From Solimicrobium sp040544425 (GTDB lineage: Bacteria > Pseudomonadota > Gammaproteobacteria > Burkholderiales > Burkholderiaceae_D), in the NCBI GenBank assembly GCA_040544425.1, contig JBEONO010000006.1, positions 1 through 64,000 on the forward strand: a DNA stretch of 64,000 nt, read 5' to 3'. Of this stretch, positions 1-7,555 are shown one piece after another. The notes beneath the pieces are model-generated. The model was not told the DNA's origin. It saw only the letters and a list, made by a program, of their open reading frames with translations, and made no database searches. Made by a program: the position numbers and the translations under genes. Position 1 is the first letter of the stretch. Every line of letters begins with the position of its first letter.

Positions 1-527
1 TGCGCTTTTTACTTTCACTCATTTGCTGTCATCCTTTTCAAGACAACAGCTTAAACTACCCTGCGGTTACTGTCTCAAATCCTGGGACCACTATAGACGA
101 CGAGGCGCAGATGATCGCCAGCATAGTGGCGATGGTGGTTGTTGCCATCGGCGCCATGGCTGCCTCCAGGGCTGCTGGCGGATTGAGCAGCAAACTTCCT
201 TCGACTGGTCTGCAGTCTGCCGGTACCGACATTGCTAAACTGGGTAGGCAAGTTCAGACCGGGAGTGAAGTACTTAGTTTCACAAACACCACCGCCCAGG
301 CTGGCGCCGGGATTGCGGTCGGGAAGATCCAGGCAGATGGGAAAAATAACGAAGGCAGCCTTGTCGAACGGACTGCTGACCAATCAAATCTGGAAAAATT
401 GGTGAAGGAAGTAGTGGACAACTATTGCAACACAAACATCTCATACGAGCTAATGCAATTTCTCTTTAGCTATATTCAAGAGCACGGCAACACAGCAAAA
501 CAAATGAGCTGGAAAATACCCGCCTAG
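1..527 (+). CDS. sctE: T3SS translocator SctE (SipB/IpaB/BipB-like), C-terminal part
   Basis: The reading frame is open from the first complete codon (base 3) and has no start in the window, so this is the 3' end of a gene cut by the left edge; about 175 residues are visible. A strongly hydrophobic stretch (VAMVVVAIGAM) follows an acidic DDEAQ segment. After it comes an Ala/Gly/Gln-rich amphipathic tail, as in the C-terminal half of the major pore-forming translocators SipB, IpaB and BipB, which insert in the host membrane to form the translocon. The call rests on this pattern and above all on the next genes, which resemble SipC and SipD in the same order as sipBCD. An RBS for the next gene lies just past the stop. 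Family identity is likely; details of the missing N-terminus are unknown. Confidence 0.6.
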   Translation, partial: RFLLSLICCHPFQDNSLNYPAVTVSNPGTTIDDEAQMIASIVAMVVVAIGAMAASRAAGGLSSKLPSTGLQSAGTDIAKLGRQVQTGSEVLSFTNTTAQAGAGIAVGKIQADGKNNEGSLVERTADQSNLEKLVKEVVDNYCNTNISYELMQFLFSYIQEHGNTAKQMSWKIPA

Positions 528-559
528 CGCAATCAAGATTTCTAAACAGGAGAATTATT

Positions 560-1891
560 ATGAATTCGATTTCAACTATTTCAAATAACAACAGCACCGT
601 TATTCTGGACAGTGCCGCAGCTTTCGAAACGACGAACAAGGCAATTACGCTCGACCCGACAATTGGCAACGCCACCAAGGCGGCGAATGTCGAAGACAAG
701 GCGGTTACAGTCAATTCCGAAAATGTGGTTTTGGCAGCACCAGGTAATCCAGTCAGCGCTGAAATGAGTGCCACAGTTGTTGACTATCTGGCCCAAAACA
801 CCATCCCGTTGACAACGCAAAGCGCTGATCAACTCTTTAAAGCCAAAAGTGCTCTGTCTGCTACAGTGGTCAGCTACGCCACCGATGACCGCAATCAATA
901 CAATTTATCTGCGAGCCAACTAGACCAAATCACGACAGTTGCAGCTAAGTATGCGATTGCAAACGGCGTTGAGTTAACTCCGGAGCAGTTGGATCAACTG
1001 AATCAAGCGCTAAAAGGCGTACCCCAAAACATCGATCCGGTTATTGCCAGTCTCGCCATACTGATTCAAATGATGGTGAAGCTGTTTCTGGCATCCAACG
1101 AGCAACAGTCTACTGCAGTCAAAATGGTTGCCGATGCTGCCAACAGCCAGGGCGACGAACTAAGAAAATCGGGTGGCCTAGGCATGGCAGGTGCCGTGAT
1201 CGGCAGTGCCGCATCTATCGGAATTGGCGCTTATGGATTGAAGCAATCTATCGGTGGCGCAAAACTTGGCGTTGAAGCCCAGAAGGGCCAAAAGCAATGG
1301 CAAACTCACGACGCACAAACGGAACGGTTGCAAGCAAAAGTTCGTAACGTGGAAGTTGAATTTCGTGCAGAAAGAGACCACTTGGCTAGAACAAATCCAA
1401 ATTACCATGTGCGCGATCCAGATATTGACCCCGTGATTGCAGATCCCGCGCGTGGAATTGCTGCTCGACCCGGTCGTGTCGGCGGGACATCACCAGAAGA
1501 AAGACTGGCCAGCAAATTTCAGCGGAAGCAAATAGTAGCCGAAGAGGCGGTTACTAACCACGAATTGAACAATGCGCCTAGACGTACAAAAGATCAACTG
1601 GACGCAGACACAGAACAAAGTCAAAAATTAACTGAATACGGTCGCTTCAATACCCAAATTTTGGGGCAGTCGATTGGTCATGGAGTGCGAGGTTCGTTTG
1701 AGGCCGGACAAAACTTTGCGCAAGCCAATAGCGTCGAGGATTCTGCCAGCCTTACATTGTCCAGCGGTTTGATTGATATGCACAGCAAGTCGAAAGATTC
1801 AGATCTGCAGTTAAGTTCTTCAATAATCAATGCAATTCGTGACAACACCCAACAGTTCACCGGCGCCTTCAATGCAGCCACGGCTGTGTGA
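560..1891 (+). CDS. sctB: T3SS translocator SctB (SipC/IpaC/BipC-like)
   Basis: A 443-residue protein preceded by AGGAG at a good distance from ATG. SipC/IpaC proteins are the second, minor translocators of SPI-1-type injectisomes and in Salmonella and Shigella also act on host actin. Visible here are a polar Thr/Asn/Ala-rich N-terminus, a hydrophobic segment at about 161-178 (VIASLAILIQMMVKLFLA) and a glycine-rich segment at about 204-233. A charged middle region is followed by a C-terminal Ser/Gln-rich helix with the pattern of the SipC tail (GQSIGHGVRGS, then NSVEDSASLTLSS). Length compares with 409 in SipC. The gene sits 32 bases after sctE and upstream of a SipD-like gene, the sipBCD order. 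Sequence similarity is distant, so the call leans on context and pattern. No effector activity can be claimed. Confidence 0.68.
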   Translation: MNSISTISNNNSTVILDSAAAFETTNKAITLDPTIGNATKAANVEDKAVTVNSENVVLAAPGNPVSAEMSATVVDYLAQNTIPLTTQSADQLFKAKSALSATVVSYATDDRNQYNLSASQLDQITTVAAKYAIANGVELTPEQLDQLNQALKGVPQNIDPVIASLAILIQMMVKLFLASNEQQSTAVKMVADAANSQGDELRKSGGLGMAGAVIGSAASIGIGAYGLKQSIGGAKLGVEAQKGQKQWQTHDAQTERLQAKVRNVEVEFRAERDHLARTNPNYHVRDPDIDPVIADPARGIAARPGRVGGTSPEERLASKFQRKQIVAEEAVTNHELNNAPRRTKDQLDADTEQSQKLTEYGRFNTQILGQSIGHGVRGSFEAGQNFAQANSVEDSASLTLSSGLIDMHSKSKDSDLQLSSSIINAIRDNTQQFTGAFNAATAV

Positions 1892-1939
1892 ACTATTTTA
1901 ACTGGACAAATAGAACAGCCATCCGATTAGTCGCTAGCA

Positions 1940-1961
1940 ATCAGGGGTTATTGCCTCTGAT
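1940..1961 (+). other. hairpin in the sctB-to-1994 spacer
   Basis: An 8-bp stem with one G-U pair (ATCAGGGG with CCTCTGAT) and a six-base loop sits in the 102-base spacer. No T-tract follows, so RNA processing or partial attenuation is more likely than termination. Function is inferred only. Confidence 0.3.
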
Positions 1962-1993
1962 CCGACCAACAGAATTTTTTAGGAAAAGACATC

Positions 1994-2332
1994 ATGCTCA
2001 CTACAGAAACTACCAATCTCGACGCACTGGCCGAAAAATTGCAGGCAATTGCCGATGCGATTGATCCGCAAAGTCTTAATGAAGCACAACCCAACCTTCC
2101 CTACGAACGCGCGTACACGCGGCTGCAGCAAGCGTTACAAGCTTTTGGAGACAATCCAGACAATATAGTTAAGTCTAAATCATTGAATAATGCCATCGAC
2201 AGCTATGAAACAGCGGTTGAAATGCTGCTCACCAAAGCGCAATCGGTTTTTGAGCAGGCTGAAGATATCGGCATAGATTGTTCTGCAGTATTGCTGGAAA
2301 AATATGGCACTGTTCTCAAGAAACTCAATTAA
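1994..2332 (+). CDS. unknown small acidic protein between sctB and sctA
   Basis: This 112-residue protein has a clear RBS (AGGAAAAG) before ATG. I do not recognise a family. It is acidic, appears almost wholly alpha-helical (long runs of Leu, Ala, Glu, Gln), and has one Cys, no signal peptide and no membrane segment. It lies inside the translocator operon, between the SipC-like and SipD-like genes. In other SPI-1/Bsa loci this position is empty or holds a small accessory gene. Small, acidic, helical proteins in T3SS operons are often secretion chaperones, so a chaperone for the tip or translocator protein is a reasonable guess but only that. It lacks visible TPR signatures of the SicA/IpgC class, which usually lies upstream of sctE. 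Confidence 0.55.
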   Translation: MLTTETTNLDALAEKLQAIADAIDPQSLNEAQPNLPYERAYTRLQQALQAFGDNPDNIVKSKSLNNAIDSYETAVEMLLTKAQSVFEQAEDIGIDCSAVLLEKYGTVLKKLN

Positions 2333-2366
2333 TCAAACAAAAAACAAATCAGGAAGGAATACTCAA

Positions 2367-3080
2367 ATGGACACCGTTAAAGGCAATAACCAAACAGCAT
2401 CTGCGAAGTCAACTAACCAATCCGCCAGTGAGGTAAAAACGACCACCTCTACATGGAAATGGAGTTTATTAAATAGTCTGCCGGGCCATGTAAAGTCGAT
2501 GCAAGACAACTACATCTCGCCATATACCGCCGCCGTACAGCTCTATACAAAATTTATGGCCGATATTGCAGACCTGATGACTATCGTATCAGGATCGTCA
2601 CATGCAAACAGTGACAGCAATTATATAAATTTCGGAACGGAGTCGACGGTACTGAAAATCGATGCTATCAGTAAAAAATATGACATGCTGAAGAACCCGC
2701 TGTATTCCAGCAAGGCTGTCGGAGAAGCTGGAAAGGCCGAGGCAAACAGATGGGCTGAAGAATTTGGTTTAGATCCGGCGAAATGTGTACAAGAGATAAA
2801 AGGGGACGGCGGTGAGTCAAGTTATGTCGTTATCGTCGACCTTTCACCTCTTGCGACAATGCAACTGTCATTGAAAAATGGGAAGTTATCTATACAAGAA
2901 TATCAACAAATGATGGCAGCATTAGACGGGCAGAAACAAATATTACAAAGTACTGTCCAGGTTCTGACTGAAAAATACGGCCGGGCCAATGCCAATCTAG
3001 ATAGTATGTTCAGACTGATCTCTGGAATTATCGCGGATCTTCAACAACAGATTAGCAGAATGATGCAAAACGCCGCTTAA
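2367..3080 (+). CDS. sctA: T3SS needle-tip protein SctA (SipD/IpaD/BipD-like)
   Basis: The tip protein caps the injectisome needle, senses host contact and lets the translocators insert. I chose the ATG with AGGAAGGA eight bases upstream (237 residues) over an in-frame upstream start that overlaps the previous gene. The C-terminal helix is the strongest evidence: the run QKQILQSTVQVLTEKYG then ANANLDSMF closely follows the SipD pattern in which LQTLTQKYSNANS precedes the last helix. The central part (SPYTAAVQLYTKFMADIADLM) fits the first arm of the central coiled coil of IpaD. It is shorter than IpaD/SipD (about 330-345), mainly through a short N-terminal self-chaperoning region. It ends the translocator operon and a hairpin follows. 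Confidence 0.78.
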   Translation: MDTVKGNNQTASAKSTNQSASEVKTTTSTWKWSLLNSLPGHVKSMQDNYISPYTAAVQLYTKFMADIADLMTIVSGSSHANSDSNYINFGTESTVLKIDAISKKYDMLKNPLYSSKAVGEAGKAEANRWAEEFGLDPAKCVQEIKGDGGESSYVVIVDLSPLATMQLSLKNGKLSIQEYQQMMAALDGQKQILQSTVQVLTEKYGRANANLDSMFRLISGIIADLQQQISRMMQNAA

Positions 3081-3129
3081 TGTCCAACTTGATCGCGCTC
3101 TACATGAGTATCCGACCGCGCGATATTAC

Positions 3130-3161
3130 ATTAACAGGAGCAAAGAATTGCTCCTGTTAAT
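3130..3161. terminator. inverted repeat between convergent sctA and sedolisin genes
   Basis: A perfect 14-bp stem with a four-base AGAA loop lies between the stops of two convergent genes. The flanks are A/T-rich but there is no long T-run on either side. It could serve as a bidirectional terminator. Confidence 0.6.
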
Positions 3162-3190
3162 ATTGCCGTCCCCGATTCTACGTAGTCAAT

Positions 3191-5794
3191 TTAGCGAGCC
3201 GTAACAGTAATCGGAACACTGGCCTGCGTGCTTAAACCATTAGAATCGACAACGTTCAGCTTCATCAGGTAGGTTCCCACTAATGGATTGGGCCAGGTTG
3301 CGGTAATAGTCAATCCACTGACAGTAAAGCTCATTCCCATCGGGACACCTGAAATTGAGATATTCAGCGACGCTGCATTCTTATCACTGATTATGATAGT
3401 TCCGCTCAGACTTTGACCGACTTTGCCTGTCATGGGTGCGGCACTCACTGTTGGACCGTTCGCGCTAATTGAGACGCTGTACACACCAGACCCGCTCAAT
3501 CCAGTAACAGTATTCTTGGCAACCACAGTTATGACGTAAGCACCGGCAATTGGCGCGATCCAGCTAACCAGTCCAGCGCCATTAATCACCATACCTGGCG
3601 GCGCGCCAGCCAAGGTAAAAGCCACTGGATTTGGTGCCGTCACCGTAACCGAGAATGAGAGGGTGGTTCCAACTGTGCCGCTGATATTTGCGCCACTGAC
3701 TGCAGGAGGCACTGCTGCTGCGATTGTGACGGTGTAAACACCCGAGCCGGTTAAGCCAGTTTTCAGGTCTTTGGCGACTACCGTCACAACATAAGTGCCA
3801 GTTACTGGTGTTGGCCACGTCACACCGCCCTGGCCGCTGATGGTCATTCCTGCTGGCTGCTTGCTCAAGCTGAAGCTCACTGCATTGGTCGATCCCATCG
3901 ACACGGTGAACGACAAGGCTGTACCTGCTTTGCCGCCAATACTTTGTGAATTGACGACGGGCTGACCAGGATTAGTAATCGTCACTGTGTACAGACCCGA
4001 ACCACTTAGCCCGGTCTTGGTGTCTTTTGCTGTGACAGTCACTGCATAGCTTCCCACGACAGGTACAGGCCATATAATCGCACCAGCACTGCTGATTGTC
4101 ATGCCGGTCGGTTGACCACTCAAACTGAACGTGACCGGATCAGGTCCGGTGACCGATGCGGTGAACGTCAATGCGGTGCCAACCACACCGCTGATGCCGG
4201 CAGGTGTGACAACAGGTGGATTATTTGATGCGCCCGTCAGCAAATTCAATAAGCCAGACACATTCGGTGTGCCAAGGCCGGTCACTTCATCGTAACCGGC
4301 ACGCGCTGAACAGCTGCTGCAACTCCCGTCAGAACCCTGAGTCACATCCAGAAATGCCGCGCTATATGAACCTGGCACACTGGAAATCTGGTTATACAAA
4401 GCGGCATGTGGCGCACCCAATGCTGCTTTTGCAGTCAATGCGCGCTGTGCATTGGCAATGGCGATCACCCCAGCCCATTGTGGGGTCGACAAACTGGTGC
4501 CACCGGCACTGAGCCAGCTGACACTGGATGTGCCTGGCGAGATCACTGCCAAATATTGGCCGGTATTGGGATTGGCATTGAATGAGACATCGGCCACGGC
4601 GCGTGTCGATTGCGCGCCCATGTCCGGTACGGAATTATTTTGATAGGCTGGCTTCCCGATATATGCACTGATACCACCACCACCATTGGCCCAGGCGGTT
4701 TCGGAACGTGATCCCGATCCACTGTAGTTGAGCGTGGTACCGCCAACCGCCAGAACATGGGAAGACACTGCAGGCCATTGCACGCCTGCGCCGGAATCAC
4801 CAGTCGCAGCCAGATAGGTCATGTTCGCTGCACCAAATACTGAATCTACCGACCCGGTCCAGCTGCCTTCAGAGCCGCCAAAACTCATCGACACGGCGCC
4901 CGGTCCCATTGCGTTGGCCAGACTGATCGCACCGATCAGACTGTTTGACGATGCGCTACCTGCCTCGATCAAGATAATTCTGGCGAACGGTGCGGTCGCG
5001 TGCGCCCACTGCACGTCCAGAGCGATCTCCGTCGCCCAGCCAGAATCAAAGGCTGGTGCCGTGCTGGTCAACGCGCCAGCGTCGGTGTTGTACACCACAG
5101 AAAATTGACAGCCGTTGCTGGACGCAGCAGCCAAAGGCAGCTTGGTGTTGCCTGGAATTACAGTCGTGGCACAGCCGGGCAAACCAAATGACTGATTAAA
5201 CGCCGCCAACTCGGCAACGACGTTGGGATCATTCATCGCATCGATCAAATAGATTGTCTGACCTGCGCCCAGTGCCGCGGCCTGCGCCGCAGAAAGAGAA
5301 CCAGTATTTGTCGGCAAACCTGGCAGGCCATATGCGGCACGAATTTGGGCCGGGGTATAGGTGGTCACCGCAGCAGTCGACGCCGCCGGATTGAATGTCG
5401 TATTGGCTCCAGTCCATTGTGATTGACGGACAGACGTCATTATTTGTTTGGTCAGTCTGCGGGTAGATAAATTCTGAAATTCCGCTGGCACATAATGTAT
5501 GCCCGGTGCATGACGCGACGACGCGGCATTGTCTATCGCATCTTCAAAGTCAGGTTGATCTAACAGAACTGGAGCGACATGGAAACTTGGCTTCAGAACC
5601 AGCTGCGCCGCTTCGAGAGATATGCTTGGTGTATCCATGTGCAGGGTCGTCACGCCGCTCGCAGTTCCAACCGCTGGACTGGACTGAGTCGAACTCGAAC
5701 CTGCGCCCGATCCACAGGCATTGAACAGCACGACTGCACTGGCAGCCAGCACTAATCTAAAGGCAGGATAAGAAAATATTGATCCAAATTTCAT
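3191..5794 (-). CDS. secreted sedolisin (S53) protease lipoprotein with four Ig-like repeats
   Basis: Start chosen at an ATG preceded by GGAG (867 residues); an upstream in-frame ATG would spoil the signal peptide. Residues 1-27 form a lipoprotein signal with lipobox LFNAC, so the protein is probably anchored in a membrane by Cys27. The region to about 140 looks like a propeptide. The S53 catalytic features are visible: Glu256 and Asp260 in WATEIALD, oxyanion Asp333 in TGDSG, and nucleophile Ser434 in GGTSLSTPQW. Sedolisins are serine-carboxyl peptidases, often acid-active. From about residue 524 four tandem 83-90-residue repeats of the putative Ig/cadherin-like type (VGT-LSF, GMTI, W-P-GTY, VTV-AKD) reach the C-terminus and probably act in binding or display. 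It is monocistronic and convergent with the T3SS genes. Confidence 0.85.
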   Translation of the reverse strand: MKFGSIFSYPAFRLVLAASAVVLFNACGSGAGSSSTQSSPAVGTASGVTTLHMDTPSISLEAAQLVLKPSFHVAPVLLDQPDFEDAIDNAASSRHAPGIHYVPAEFQNLSTRRLTKQIMTSVRQSQWTGANTTFNPAASTAAVTTYTPAQIRAAYGLPGLPTNTGSLSAAQAAALGAGQTIYLIDAMNDPNVVAELAAFNQSFGLPGCATTVIPGNTKLPLAAASSNGCQFSVVYNTDAGALTSTAPAFDSGWATEIALDVQWAHATAPFARIILIEAGSASSNSLIGAISLANAMGPGAVSMSFGGSEGSWTGSVDSVFGAANMTYLAATGDSGAGVQWPAVSSHVLAVGGTTLNYSGSGSRSETAWANGGGGISAYIGKPAYQNNSVPDMGAQSTRAVADVSFNANPNTGQYLAVISPGTSSVSWLSAGGTSLSTPQWAGVIAIANAQRALTAKAALGAPHAALYNQISSVPGSYSAAFLDVTQGSDGSCSSCSARAGYDEVTGLGTPNVSGLLNLLTGASNNPPVVTPAGISGVVGTALTFTASVTGPDPVTFSLSGQPTGMTISSAGAIIWPVPVVGSYAVTVTAKDTKTGLSGSGLYTVTITNPGQPVVNSQSIGGKAGTALSFTVSMGSTNAVSFSLSKQPAGMTISGQGGVTWPTPVTGTYVVTVVAKDLKTGLTGSGVYTVTIAAAVPPAVSGANISGTVGTTLSFSVTVTAPNPVAFTLAGAPPGMVINGAGLVSWIAPIAGAYVITVVAKNTVTGLSGSGVYSVSISANGPTVSAAPMTGKVGQSLSGTIIISDKNAASLNISISGVPMGMSFTVSGLTITATWPNPLVGTYLMKLNVVDSNGLSTQASVPITVTAR
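3194..4225 (-). repeat. four tandem Ig-like domain repeats within the sedolisin gene
   Basis: The coding region contains four successive units of about 87, 83, 84 and 90 codons with shared landmarks (VGTALSF, QPTGMTI or similar, P-VGSY, VTVTAKD, TGLSGSG). The first three are close to each other and the last, C-terminal unit is the most diverged, which suggests stepwise duplication. Confidence 0.85.
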
Positions 5795-6431
5795 AGCTCG
5801 CTCCAATTGAGCGAGGGCTACGCTACTGTCAAATCGAAGCACACTTTTGGAAAGCGTACTTCGAATCGGCAACCCCGCTGCCATAACGCCAAGACGTTTT
5901 AGGCCGGAAGCTTTGCGTCCCCGCTTTTCAACGAGTTTGCCCTCAGTGATTAATCTAATAACATTTGATTATGCAGGGAATGTTTCCCTGGACAAACGAA
6001 TGTTACGCCGCTTACTTTTATTTACAAAGGACTTTTACACTTTTTTTAAACGGATTTTAGCTACTGCAAAACAGCCTGCTTTGCTTACTTTTTAATCAGC
6101 TGTCGGAATGGAAACTTGCGCTGGCAAGTTGGTAACGAATGATGTTTGTGCCATGTCATGCTTCTGTTAAATTCCCCCGTTAGAATGCGGGACTTTCAAA
6201 ATAATTCGCCAAGCTACATTAAATGGCGCTATATGGCAGCGTCGCCCGAGCCAGAAGCAACAATTTGATACGAATTTCCATGAATTCCCGTCGAATCGCG
6301 GGTAAAATCCCTTGTCGTTTTATATTAGTAACACTGGCAGGGTTCAAGAACAGGTTTTCCAGATCGAGATCAATAGCGATGTCGACTAACAGAAGCAGAA
6401 AAATTGGCGGTTTAACTTTAAAGGAAATAAG
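5795..6431. other. gene-free stretch between divergent sedolisin and parvulin genes
   Basis: This 637-base AT-rich spacer should hold the promoters of both divergent genes. I see no convincing gene in it; short open frames there lack RBS and coding character. The recognisable element is a 7-bp palindrome at 5975-5991. A good RBS (AAAGGAAATAAG) precedes the parvulin gene at its right end. Confidence 0.5.
5975..5991. promoter_or_regulatory. operator-like palindrome upstream of the sedolisin gene
   Basis: CAGGGAA and TTCCCTG are perfect inverted halves around TGT, about 180 bases before the sedolisin start. The size and symmetry suit a dimeric repressor site, but no factor is known. Confidence 0.25.
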
Positions 6432-7385
6432 ATGTTGATCAAATCTCGCGTTGTGCTCGGTAGCGCATTGGCACTGTTGGCACTTACAGCATGTACACCA
6501 AAAGAAGCCGACAAAGCAGCAACAACTGCGGCACCGGCTGCATCAAAAGAAGCGGTAGCGGCAACTGTCAATGGCACACCAATCAGCAAAAAAGAAGTAG
6601 ATCTGATCCTGAAACAGCAACGCGGCATGCCTGACACACCAGAAACGCGCAAAATGATCATCGACAATATTGCGATGCAATTGTTGGTAGCGCAAGAAGC
6701 AGTAAAAAAAGGCCTGGATAAAACGCCTGACACCCTCGATGAAATCGAAATGGCCAAGCAATCTGTTTTGGCACAGGCTTACGTACAAGACTACATCAAG
6801 ACCAACACGGTCACTGATGATCAGTTGAACGCTGAATACGACAAGTTAAAAGCACAAGCCTCAGGCAATCAATATAAAGCGCGTCACATTTTGGTGAAAA
6901 CCGAAGACGAAGCGAAAGCCATTATCGTCAAATTAAACAAAGATCCTAAATCTTTCGAAGCAATGGCTAAGGCGCAATCTTTAGATCCAGGTTCAAAAGC
7001 CAAAGGTGGCGATTTGGGCTGGTTTGATGCGAAAAGCATGGTGCCTGAGTTCGGCGCTGCGGTTGGTAAACTGGAAAAAGGCAAATTCACTGAAACTCCA
7101 GTAAAAACCAATTTCGGTTACCACGTCATCTTGTTGGAAGATACCCGTCCAAGCACGGCAAGCATTCCACCATTGGATCAAATCAAAGCTGGTCTGTCAC
7201 AGCAACTGCAACAGCAAAATTTGAAAAAAATGTTGGACGACATGAAAGCTAAAGCGAAGATTGATATCGTCGCTGTTGCCCCAGCTTCTGCTCCTGCAGC
7301 TACCATGACGCCTGACGCAACGATGGCACCAGCCGCCGCGCCAGCGCCTGCATCGGCACCAGCAGCTGAACCAGAAAAGAAATAA
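6432..7385 (+). CDS. parvulin-type peptidyl-prolyl isomerase lipoprotein
   Basis: A 317-residue protein of the PpiC/SurA/PrsA kind that isomerises prolyl bonds while exported proteins fold. Residues 1-21 are a signal peptide with lipobox LTAC, giving Cys21 as the lipid site. Residues about 45-140 are a helical chaperone-like region. The rotamase domain spans about 145-240, with ARHILVKTEDEA, GGDLGWF, and TNFGYHVILLED at its end. The tail from about 280 is a low-complexity Ala/Pro run that may be a linker or cell-wall spacer. It is a single gene with a strong terminator directly after it. The general function is firm; clients are unknown. It is too short to be SurA, which carries two such domains. 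Confidence 0.9.
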   Translation: MLIKSRVVLGSALALLALTACTPKEADKAATTAAPAASKEAVAATVNGTPISKKEVDLILKQQRGMPDTPETRKMIIDNIAMQLLVAQEAVKKGLDKTPDTLDEIEMAKQSVLAQAYVQDYIKTNTVTDDQLNAEYDKLKAQASGNQYKARHILVKTEDEAKAIIVKLNKDPKSFEAMAKAQSLDPGSKAKGGDLGWFDAKSMVPEFGAAVGKLEKGKFTETPVKTNFGYHVILLEDTRPSTASIPPLDQIKAGLSQQLQQQNLKKMLDDMKAKAKIDIVAVAPASAPAATMTPDATMAPAAAPAPASAPAAEPEKK

Positions 7386-7404
7386 GCTGACTTAAAACCA
7401 GTCT

Positions 7405-7443
7405 AAAAAGCCCCGCTACTTTAAACAGTAGCGGGGCTTTTTT
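7405..7443 (+). terminator. intrinsic terminator of the parvulin gene
   Basis: A GC-rich stem of about 15 bp (GCCCCGCTACT with its complement), a six-base loop and a run of T follow the stop codon by about 20 bases. The A-run on the left arm lets it work on the other strand too, for the helicase gene. Confidence 0.92.
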
Positions 7444-7555
7444 CATTGAAGTCGCGGATCAATCTGCAGTTCGAGCTGCCGAAATCGAATGACCGGCAAA
7501 ACATCGTTCGTCACGCTGCCATCATCGGGACCCAATTCGGTCCCGGCGATGCTGG

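Noticed and set aside
2304..2366. A longer start for the needle-tip gene
   Set aside because: It would overlap the previous gene; the ATG at 2367 has AGGAAGGA at the right distance.
3191..4225. Frameshift or a separate gene for the repeat region
   Set aside because: The repeats are in one open frame with the protease and keep domain boundaries in phase.
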